In this document: in pieces, positions 9,065 through 18,040 of the stretch
How the letters are laid out: each line of letters starts with the position of its first letter
How positions within the stretch are numbered: position 1 is the first letter of the stretch
DNA from: Pezicula radicicola
Taxonomy: Eukaryota > Ascomycota > Leotiomycetes > Helotiales > Dermateaceae
Assembly: GCA_003008705.1 (NCBI GenBank)
Contig: PDUO01000137.1
Span: 6,347 to 31,053 of the forward strand
DNA length: 24,707 nt
Direction: 5' to 3'
The notes under the pieces: generated by a model
Told to the model about the DNA's origin: nothing
Databases searched by the model: none
Seen by the model: only the letters and a program-made list of their open reading frames with translations
Made by a program: the position numbers and the translations under genes

Positions 9065-9639
9065 GTCCCTTGTCGTACAGCACAGGCTTAAATGATTGGG
9101 TCTTGGGCCGTTAATACCCACTTTCAATACAGCATAGTATTTTTGGCGTCAGGGTCGACTAGTTAACTATTAGCTTTTCATTCTCACTGCAGAGCGTCTC
9201 ACACAGTACGGTGTTTTGTTAGCTTTCTGTCTCGAGATACCCTACCAAAACTACGGGAAGTAGTAGTTGTGTACAGTGCAGGCATGATTTTTCCTCACCA
9301 CATTTGGCCTTCCCTCCTTAATTTTTGCATAGTGTAGCGTTTCGACTTTCGACTTTCTTCCTCGAGATAGGCCCCTATGCTACGATAAGCAGTTCTTTTG
9401 AAACGTTAGGCTGGGATTCGAAGACTTTCTGTGTAAACTTGTATAAGTAATGAATGAATGAACGAATTACAAAAACATTGCAGTATTTGCAGCCTCTCTC
9501 TCTCTCTCTAATCCGGAGATGTGAGGAAGTGTAGGTAATCGATTCTTCTCTATGGATCCGTATTCTGCGTAAACTCCGTATTTATGTTCTCTTTATTCTA
9601 TGATCTCGCTCGTTGCCATCAATAGCGACGACAAGTACT
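9065..9639. other. Intergenic stretch with a CT microsatellite
   Basis: No gene is seen. A CT dinucleotide run occurs at 9494-9509 and a short GAATGAAT run near 9450. The minus strand around 9410 contains a TTCGAATCC motif like a tRNA B-box, but there is no A-box or cloverleaf. Confidence 0.4.
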
Positions 9640-10128
9640 TCATCGAGTATTCTGCCCTCATCTATCTGCATTTTAGATTAGCAAGGAGCTAGTACCGACG
9701 ACAGCGATGACAACGAAGACGACGATTCTCCAATCCTCCTCAACTCCGACACTTCCTCCTTACCTGCGATGTGGAAGAGGAAGATAGCAGATGCGCCATC
9801 CTCTCAGAGACCTTCTCATCAACCTCTCATACAATGTCCATGTCCATGTCCATGTCAGAAGGCGCAAATACTTCTCCCATCGTATCCCCAGCTTCATCGC
9901 CCGACCTCTACCCTCTCGACACCATCAGCTCCCCGATCGACGTACTCAGGCGCACTCATCCCAAGTTTCGCAGCCGACACAGAGTCGAGCCATATAATCG
10001 AGGACCTCTAGTCCAAGCAAATGAGGCAGCCGGCAGAAGCGCATAGCATTAGAAATTCACGACGCTATATTTCTTCACCGGATTACCCGACTATGATGAC
10101 AATGATGGCGACGACAATACCGAATAAG
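9640..10128 (+). pseudogene. Remnant of an acidic, low-complexity protein
   Basis: Several plus-strand frames contain pieces that look like one acidic disordered protein. They are DDSDDNEDDDSPILLNSD from about 9696, DVEEEDSRCAILSETFSS with SPASSPDLYPLDTISSP from 9768, and FTGLPDYDDNDGDDNTE ending at TAA near 10128. The pieces are in different frames or separated by stops (10044 onward), so at least one frameshift and some stops would be needed. Because GAC/GAT/TCC-type repeats give open frames easily, this could also be chance. An imperfect ATGTCC hexamer array (9834-9857) lies inside. No domain is recognised. Confidence 0.25.
9834..9857 (+). repeat. ATGTCC hexanucleotide array (about 4 units)
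   Basis: Three ATGTCC units and one ATGTCA lie in tandem. In one frame they give alternating Met-Ser. It is a simple-sequence expansion inside the acidic-protein remnant. Confidence 0.85.
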
Positions 10129-11739
10129 CCAGAATCAGCCCAAATTCCTGCCTCTATCGCGACTCTCCGATCCATGATGTGGCCATGATCTGTCCGAGAC
10201 TAGAAATACGCTGCATTGTATTCGGTCTGCACTAAAGAAGGCATGGATCCAGAAGTATTCACATACCACCGACACCCGTCTCATCTCGTGCGCGACATAT
10301 ATGAGGATGCGAGGAGGCTTTATCGGGCACATAGCGTTACGAGCAAGCAAGCATGGCATCCGGTGATTGATAATAGTCAGAGCAGAGCAAATCCGTGTAT
10401 TGTGTTAGGAATTACTACTACCAGTCCACTCCCCGGTACTAGGTACTACCATTGCCATCTCTATCTACTGCGAAGTGAAGACCGATTTTCTACTTCCTAA
10501 AGCTCAACCAGAACTACAAAGGTGTTGGCTCTAGCTCGCTTTTCTAAACCCAACCAACCCAGTTTTCCAAACAACAACAACAAGCCCAACCTCTCCCTCT
10601 CCCTCTCCGCCTTCAACGACCCGAGCACGTCGAGAACCTTTACCGCTGCCGTCATCGAGGTTAAAAGCAGCACGAGGTGATTTCGATGAAGGCCTCTATG
10701 AGTTTATCCATTGCTAATTGCTGGCGTGTCTCGCACGGTTACGAAAGCTTCTTTATGCTAACTAACCGGTCAACAACATAAAACTACTTGCATCGAACTA
10801 TGAAATGATAATTTATTGAGGTTTTCTCTTTTGATAGTTTCGGTAGTCCGTTCTTGAGATCCGATTTGTGGCTGTTATTCGAGGCACACCTACTAGCTCT
10901 ACAGCGTGACTCGTGAGCTTAGATTAAGTCCTGCTTTAGTAAACCTTTATTCCGGTACGCATCTCTACTATTTCCAGACATAGGCATTCCCTTCCTTAAG
11001 GGGTGTATGTACTTCTACAATGATCCTTGTGTGTGGTGTAGTGTACGCTATCTATGGCGGAAGAGCAGCAACTGGCAGGACAGAATTATAGGCAGACACT
11101 TAAATCTACTCAAGTAGTGTCGGCTTTAGCTTTAATTGGAGTAGCAAGAAACCTCCTATCGTAAGTAATCACGGATAAACTGATTTGAGTTCGAGTCCCG
11201 TCGGCGGATGAAGGAAAACTAGCGGAAAACAAGGAGGTTCAGTAGTGCCTAAGGCAAATACGATTTTAATTGATGCCTTAAGCGCATAGATAGCGCGATT
11301 TGATTTTGTCGGAGAACAGCTAGAGCGTCGCGGAGCCTGCAGAGGACAAGGACAAGTTGCAGGACTGGCCAAATGTAACGGGTTTGTATAAGCGCAAAAG
11401 TTTGGATAATTTAAATATGTAGGTAGGCACTGAAATAGGCACTTATATACCTTGAGTACTGAAATGTCGGGCGGTTTGAAATGGGGTCTGAAATACAGTG
11501 AGGTAGCGTAAGTAAGCAAGATTCTGTCTGTGTATGACAAGAGAATTTTTACTTCTACAAGATACAGCTTTGTTGTGGAGATGCAGCTTTGTACACAACC
11601 TCTGCACGTGCCCTGTTATCGCAAAGCTTTTAGTTATCACAAAATATCTAGTCACCGCAAAACATCCAGTTACTCTGAAGTATTTAGTCCGCCTACATCA
11701 ATTCACGTCGCCCAAAATCAAGTCAGACACCTATATTAA
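10129..11739. other. Gene-poor stretch with coding-like fragments
   Basis: No intact gene is seen. An open stretch at 10504-10680 on the plus strand lacks an ATG and reads low-complexity Asn/Ser/Pro then FTAAVIEVKSSTR before TGA; it could be a gene end or chance. A CTCCCT hexamer run lies near 10590-10606. At 11120-11208 A-box-like and B-box-like words occur, but cloverleaf pairing is poor. Other open frames (10216-10500, 11169-11540 minus, 11530-11743) have no domain or leader support. Confidence 0.35.
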
Positions 11740-11755
11740 TTAGGGTTAGGGTTAA
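11740..11755 (+). repeat. Short interstitial telomere-like repeat
   Basis: TTAGGGTTAGGGTTAA is two full TTAGGG units plus the start of a third. TTAGGG is the telomere repeat of filamentous ascomycetes. At this length it may be chance, a repair footprint or a binding site for telobox-type factors. Confidence 0.6.
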
Positions 11756-12050
11756 TATCTCTATTGTCCGTACGGGAAGAGTTTTCGTTAGCGGGAAATA
11801 TAAAAAGGCAGCACCAAAGATTGACACGAAACCATGCAAGGCTGTAAGGTTGCAAGGCACGAAAGGATAACCTTGTCCCGTACGTACTATCGTGTAACAG
11901 GTTTAGTTTCAGTAAAGAGCTTAAGATTAGGTAACTTACTCATCCAGGTAGAAAGTCTGTACCTCGATCAAGTAGGGAATAATATAGTATTTACTACACG
12001 GTGGTCCAACAAGGAGAACGAGCGAAACCAGCAGGTATACCACCACCTCT

Positions 12051-12193
12051 GGGACAAGTGTTGCCTAGGACAACACCGGGTGCAGGTACTCGTTGCGTCA
12101 CGTGGCATAAATCTAGTCAACAACCCACCAACTTCAAGCACCGAAGATGCTACGAGACGCAACGAGTACCTGCACCCGGTGGCGGGACAAGTG
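12051..12193 (+). repeat. Long inverted repeat (35-bp stem, 38-nt loop) flanked by a 10-bp direct repeat
   Basis: The arm at 12074-12108 and the arm at 12147-12181 are reverse complements over 35 positions with two differences. The outer 26 bases match perfectly, beginning CACCGGGTGCAGGTACTCGT. One difference (12104/12151) would be a G-U pair in plus-strand RNA. Ten bases, GGGACAAGTG, occur in direct orientation just outside both arms (12051-12060 and 12184-12193). The structure could be a fold-back mobile element remnant, a structured RNA or a cruciform-forming site. A 71-codon frame running through it is probably incidental. Confidence 0.8.
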
Positions 12194-12199
12194 CGCTAG

Positions 12200-14017
12200 T
12201 GCCGGGACAATATTAGGTAATTGTACCCCTCTACAGCCAGAGACCTACATAATCCGCTACATTGTTTAGCATCAAATTTAAATCTATCCACCTATCCCTT
12301 TCTTTGTAAAACGGCTTTCATTGCAGGGATTTAACACCCCGAAAATTTCACCACTAAAAAATAGACGTATTTTGCTGTGCACGTCCTAATGGTTCGTGTG
12401 GAAGCTATTTTACGAGCAAAGGGATATACATAGTTCTTCTACACTTCTCTTATCGCTACTATTTAAGCAAATTCAAATCTGTAGAATTATATTCTATTCC
12501 GCTGAAGTGTGGTCCTTGAAAACCTACCTGTTCCCGTCAAGTCATTATTTGCCCCTGAAATGTATAAGTTATCCTCATACCACCCTTTCACCATCCCTAG
12601 TCCCCAGTCCCCACAACCTAGACCAGAACCCGAAACATCACCAAATAAATCTTCAAAAACAAGGCAGACCAAGATCCGAGTATTTCCAACATCTGCATAC
12701 CTATTCTTCTTCAGAGCACCTCACCTTCCTTACCTAAGACTCCCCTCTACTGCAGCATATATTCCAAACCCCTTCACCCACTACCTACACTTCGTCATTC
12801 AAAAAATTCCCACAATCATTAATCTACCGAATAATCTACCAGGCAATCCTCCAATCCATTTCTTTACATACAACACGCCCCCCCACCCACTCACCCCACC
12901 AACAATAAATCTTCTTTGTTACCTAGGTATTAATATCGAGGTTATATATACGACTTTTAACCCTTGACCTTTGAGATGAGACTTGGCGACAGATTTTCTA
13001 ATTTTCTACTATAAAGATATGTTTGCAGAATGTGAAATGCATTTTAGATACTTCAAAGTAGACGGCAGGGAAGGGATTTAAGCGAGCGAGTATGCGAGTA
13101 TACAAGATTCCCTACCTAGCTATATAAAATCTAACACATAGAACGGTGTTGTACCAAAAAAAGTGCTTACCTTACCTTAGCTAAAAACAAAAACAAAGGG
13201 AGTGGAGTGAGTGCTGTGAGCGAAACTGTCATTTGCATATTTGAAACTATAGATAAAGATTCCCTTTGTAAATTTCAACATCATGAGCTTCTGTAAGGGG
13301 AAAAGAAAAAAAAAGTAATGTTCTTATGTGTTTTAGGACTTGTAAATATGCTGTACAGAGTTCTAGGTACAGTATTGTTATTTTCTTTGTGATCTTTGCT
13401 TGGTACCTTAACCTCTATGTCAGATGCTTCCCCTACGACAAATGTAAACACCAAGGACTGTCAGCCATCTCACCATCGCTGGCTTGAATTGAAAATACAC
13501 ACTCTGAATTGGTGGATACAGAAATCTGTGAATCTAGATTATTTATTTATTTATTTAATATTGTTTTGGAGGGGATTTCCCCAATTGCTTTGTTATACAT
13601 ATCTCAGCGTCTTCGCCACCATCACTTCTTTCCTGTCCCCCACCCACACGTATATGCACAAGTGATATGCATCCTCTGTACTTTCATCCCGGGTTTGGGA
13701 AGAGTCTGAACGCGTCTTCTAAGTTGTGCTTTTTCTTTTTTCTTTGTGATTTTGTTTGCTCGCTTAGGTAGCTCACTCGCTTAATCCGTTTGCCAGCAGC
13801 CTCGAGCAAACATGTATAGATCCGGTGAATTACATGATCAGCAATAAATATTCCAAGTAACTCTCAACTCAACTTGATCCTCATCTCAACCTTTTTTCCC
13901 TTACGGATATTCTGCGAACACTGCTCCTCACTGCTTTTCTACCAACACTTGCTGTTCACCACCACTGCTTTCCACCATCACTTCCACCCGACTTCTTCCC
14001 TCAACAACATCGCAAAC
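12200..14017. other. Intergenic stretch with strand-skewed segment; promoter of the membrane-protein gene at its end
   Basis: No supported gene is present. From about 12580 to 12930 the plus strand is rich in C and A and very poor in G, which opens long frames (for example 12509-12967) with Pro/Asn/Thr-rich, non-domain products. A TTTA tetranucleotide run lies near 13539-13558. From about 13860 the plus strand is pyrimidine-rich with CTCAACTCAAC- and CACCACCACT-type words typical of a fungal core promoter and 5' leader, leading to the ATG at 14018. Confidence 0.45.
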
Positions 14018-15868
14018 ATGAACCCAAACATGACCGCCCCAGAAGAGATGGCGCAATTTCGGGAGCGGATCCAACCTCAACGGTACAACTCGTGCGCATA
14101 CGCCGAGAGGTTGGCCGTCTTCCGCCGGCAATACAATGTAAGTGACAAGGAATTTGACCGCCTCTGGAATGACACCCAGGACACCCAGGAGAACCCAATA
14201 CAGGTCTGATGTGGCCAAACTTATACACAGCTAATGCGCCGACTTCAGACACCGGCCGTATCGGCTGCTTCTTCTTTCTCTTCGTCATCTTCACAACCTC
14301 AAAATTCCATACCACAAACTCCACCCCGTCCAGACTACACCGACCGGTATACACTTTTCGAGACCGACCAGAGGCCGTCACATACAGAGTCGGAGCCAAC
14401 TCCCAACAACCGCGAGGAGCATATGGCGGCTGAGAGGAGAAATTCTCTCCCGGCAGACTTGGAGGAACTCGACGAACAACCTGGGTTCCATCCAACCTTG
14501 GCACAACAAGTCCGGGGTAGAGCTCGCATCTTTTGGCGCGTCCATGTTCGCGGATTCTTCATGGATACTATCCGACGAATAATTCCCATCCTGACTGTTG
14601 TACTCGTTGTATACTGCTGCGTGTACAACACAATCTGGGCTGTCTCCCGGATTAACATCCCAACTGTCAACCTTATTACCCGCCCAACCGAAGGAGCTAT
14701 AAGTACCCTCTGCAACGTCCCTGTCGTTTCATCAAACTTACACGCCCTCCACATCTGCCCCTCGACACCGATCTACCCCGCCGGCAATATCCCACAGTCG
14801 GCAAACAACACCATTACCGAACAGTTCATCTTCTCGCAAATGCACCGCATTATTGCCGATGAAGAGTTTTGGGAGAAGGTGACGTTGCACGGTCAATATC
14901 TCGAACACAGTTCCTGGGTGCTCCGCGACCTCCGTGACGACTACGAGCACTTTTATGTGCATTACAGATTCCACCCCGGCGTGACGCATAAGGTCAAGAA
15001 GCTGGCCATCATGTCGAAGGATGCGTTTATGATGTTGACGCAGCAGAGTCGGGGGTTGCAGGGCTTCAATATAATGTTGTGTAGTCGGTTCTCTGTTATT
15101 TCCAGCATTCTGCGGATGAGTAAGCAGGGACTTGAGGAGTTGAATCTGGGCAGTGGGAAGAACCTCGTAAGTGGGAAGAAATTGTTACAGAAGTACGTTT
15201 GCCTTTGCTTGTTCCTTTGCTTCTGTCCCTCTTCACACACTCACCTACACACTCTAACATACCCAACCCACAGATACATCCACCAAGCCGACCTTACCAT
15301 AAACATCATCACCAAGCTCCTCATAGAGATAGAGCAACTCCAGTCTCTTCTGGACAAGAATCGCTTGTACATTGAATCAACTGTGAAAGTCTCACAACTC
15401 GCTTCATCCGAGACTCTCCAATCGTACACCGCCACCGTAAACTCAATGCAATCCGCGTACGCCAAAAAATCCTTCTGGACAAGATGGCGGCATCCTTTTG
15501 TTGTCCCCGAACACCCTCCTCTTCTCGCAGAGATTAGCCTCCTTATCTCCCACTCCACAAACACGCTTCTCGATCTCGTAGGTATTAAAGACATGCTCAG
15601 AGACAAGATGGAGGAGTGGGTTGTCTTCAAGGCGGCATTAGAGACGGGGACTTTAGAAAATAGGACATTGAGTCTCGAAGAACATATTCGCTACTTAGAG
15701 GCGCAGTATACCTATTACGAGAAAAGCATTGATCTGGTAAACGAGAGGTTGAAGGTGGTTCAGAAGAGGCGGAAAGGCGGGAGAGGCGAGGGCGGTTGGA
15801 AGGCTGGCGGGGTCAATGAAGGTTGGATGATCGAGGATGGGAGGACGGTGGTTGAAGAGGTTGATTGA
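14018..15868 (+). CDS. Predicted type II single-pass membrane protein with coiled-coil C-terminal region
   Basis: The ATG at 14018 (context CAAACATGAA) follows a pyrimidine-rich leader. The exons are 14018-14203, 14249-15192 and 15274-15868. Intron 1 is 45 nt (donor GTCTGA, GCTAAT branch, TTCAG) and removes an in-frame TGA at 14207; a stronger GTAAGT at 14138 is in the same phase and could be an alternative donor. Intron 2 is 81 nt (GTACGT, CACAG) and joins LLQK to YIHQ. The product is 574 residues (552 with the early donor). Residues about 63-155 are Ser/Pro/acidic and disordered. One membrane segment, IIPILTVVLVVYCCVYNTIW, lies at about 173-195, with Arg-rich sequence on its N side, which favours N-in/C-out. 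Beyond it are two Cys, sequons NNT and NRT, and long charged helical stretches ending in a basic Gly-rich tail. I do not recognise a named domain. It is convergent with the Ulp1-like gene, 2.2 kb away. Confidence 0.82.
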
Positions 15869-16957
15869 GTTTGTTTTGTTTGTTTGTTTGTAATGTCTTT
15901 GGTATGATTTTGTGTTGATTTGGTTTAGTTTACCTTACCTCACTCTATAGGCAACATCTGGGCTGACTCACCCTCAATGTCCGGAGGATTTTGGCATTGC
16001 CAAATAGTATAGTAGATTTAGTTACGGACGTAACATTAGTGTGGAGGCCCTGTGCTGTGGCTTTTGTGTACTCGTAGGACAGCGTGCTAGAGCCGAGAGA
16101 AGTGGTGGCTGTTGTTGTTTCTGTCAAGTGCAACTTGCAGGCCTGGAGGCGGAACTGCATTGTACGGGAGATACCGATGATTAGAAGCAGTTCATCTTGG
16201 TTGTTGGATTAGATACCTTTTCGTAACTGGAGTGCCTCGATCTCTGGGTTGTTGTTAGGTAACCGACTTCCGAGATAATATCCGAATTCTAAGTCCTCGT
16301 AAATGGTGAGGCAGCGACTTAGTGCTCTGTTCTTTGGCTTGAATAACATTTATGAGAGTGTCTACTTTGGTTCCGAACTCTTTATTGCTACCATTTGTTA
16401 CAATTACAAGGTTGCGAGACGTCTATTCTGCTAGCAAGAATTCGGTTCGTAGTCATTCCAGCGAGACCATTGTCGACTTTACGGCCCGGTGGTATGTGCA
16501 AATCCTCGAATATGATACTCGACAAAAGTAAGGTTGAATGTTGCAGCAAGCAAGTGACTATTATAGTAATCTAACTATAAATAGTCAATTGGAGGCTTCT
16601 TAGTAAGAGAATATTTTCAAGGCAATTGTTTCTTGCAGAGTACTACTTTATTTGATAAGAGCCATAGTAAAGTCTGGGAAAATCTGGATGTGACTCTGTT
16701 TGCCTTGTTTGACTTAAACGAGGTACTTCTGACTTGGGGGGCGCTGACATTGAATTGTATGATTGGGCTCTAAAGGTGGTATTACATTAAAGTAGCAAGC
16801 GAGGACGACATACACCGGCATCGACGCAGCATCGACGCAGCATCAACCCCGGCATTCTTGAATATTCAGATTGGGCCCATCGGCCGAGTAGTGGACTGAG
16901 TTGAATGTGAGAGCCACTACTACAACTGAATTGAATGTGAGCCACCACTTAACTAAG
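15869..16957. other. Gap between convergent genes, left part
   Basis: TTTG repeats after 15868 suit a 3' untranslated region of the membrane-protein gene. A 71-codon minus-strand frame (16160-15945) begins MQFRLQACKLHLTETTTATT, has normal-looking codons and contains a GTGAGT donor-like site near its end, but no downstream exon can be found; it could be a small gene or a fragment. An 11-bp unit GCATCGACGCA is repeated twice plus part of a third at 16818-16845. Confidence 0.35.
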
Positions 16958-17165
16958 TTAACTATAACCACTACTCAATTAAAAACGGGCCACCACCGCC
17001 ACCACCAACTTGAACGTAGCTACCACTCAATTGAAAACGGGTTACCACCACCACTAAAGTGAATATAAGCTACCATGGAATCGAAAATGGGCGATTACTG
17101 CCACTGAAGTGAATATAACCACAACTGAATTAAAAATGGGCCACCACCACCACCACCACGACTAC
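16958..17165 (+). repeat. Minisatellite of about 50-bp units containing CCA runs
   Basis: Units start near 16958, 17011, 17060 and 17110. Each follows the order TGAATATAA-type word, CCACAACTGAATT-type word, AAAAATGGGC-type word and a CCACCACC run. Neighbouring units differ by transitions and by CCA copy number. Shorter GAATTGAATGTGAGCCACC words just upstream (16899-16950) look like older or partial units. Similar short GAATT..CCACCA sequences give no useful reading frame. Confidence 0.75.
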
Positions 17166-18040
17166 TAACATACATAAACACAAGACCAACATACGATTGC
17201 ACAACATTAAAAGAAGCCATCGCTCCCTCCACCCTAACCCTACGTACTATACATAATTCTTTTCTTCTACAAAAGTATCTACAGTACAAATAATATTAAT
17301 TTTATTTAATTTATACCTATCCTCCCCCCTCCTCCCCCATAAACCACCACCACCACCACCACCGATCCAATCAATCAATCACACAGCCCCTACATTCCAT
17401 CAATCAATCACACACCTCCCTACCCCTCTATAAAATTACTATATCAATAAAAACCTACCTCGTACGAACTTTAGAAACTCTAAACTCCAAACTATACCAG
17501 TAAGAAAAGACCCTTCAAGAACTAACTACCAACTACCTCATCTTTTAAATAATTTAAACAACATTGCATTTTACTTACTAATAAAGCGACCACAGCAGAA
17601 GACGGCCTAGCCTAGCTGATCTTCTGCTTCTTTACGGTCTATCGATCTAGTTACTTTCCGTTCTACGTGTTATACTTATTTGAATGTGGATAGTTTATGT
17701 TAGTGTTTATTAACCCGATTTTGTTAAATGTGGATTTGATTAACAACTTAGGATTTTTGCACTGATCAAAGTTGGTTGGAGTGTAAGATGATGGTGGTGA
17801 GTTGCTATTGTAGAGGAGTATTATATATATCTTAAACACTTTGCGGCTAAGTATTAGAAATGTATTGACAACTGTGGGTGTAGGACAGCAAAGACTATTT
17901 TTATGTATGTATACAGTATACTACCCTCGGCCTGTTCTAAAAGATGCCTCCTATCTTCCTTCCCCGCCACATAATCCATATAATCCACACACTACGTCTC
18001 TTGCAAAGACCACCTTGACCTTCGTTAATACCACAGCCAT
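17166..18040. other. Gap between convergent genes, right part
   Basis: The plus strand stays G-poor to about 17560 and contains a CCA run (17344-17363) and AATC-type repeats near 17368-17410. A small hairpin at 17594-17628 has a perfect 9-bp stem AGCAGAAGA/TCTTCTGCT and a 17-nt loop with CCTAG twice. No gene is supported; the last part is the 3' flank of the Ulp1-like gene. Confidence 0.4.

Noticed and set aside
9405..9425. Minus-strand TTCGAATCCC resembling a tRNA B-box
   Set aside because: No A-box at the right distance and no cloverleaf.
11120..11208. tRNA-like region: A-box-like TAGCTTTAATTGG and B-box-like AGTTCGAGTCC with partly pairing acceptor ends
   Set aside because: Only about 5 of 7 acceptor and 3 of 5 T-stem pairs form, and there is no anticodon stem. 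It is at best a worn tRNA relic or a chance Pol III-like promoter.
12509..12967. 152-codon open frame on the plus strand
   Set aside because: Pro/Asn/Thr-rich translation with no domain; explained by the G-poor composition of the segment.
13874..14017. Upstream extension of the membrane-protein frame with a hydrophobic start that could be read as a signal peptide
   Set aside because: The pyrimidine-rich sequence and its His/Thr/Phe-rich translation fit a 5' leader; the ATG at 14018 has the better context.
15193..15273. Cys/Leu-rich in-frame segment of the membrane protein (CLCLFLCFC)
   Set aside because: It is an 81-nt intron with GTACGT and CACAG that happens to be a multiple of three and free of stops.
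16958..17165. Possible CRISPR-like array because of about 50-bp periodicity
   Set aside because: Units are diverged throughout with no constant repeat and variable spacer structure; it is a fungal minisatellite.
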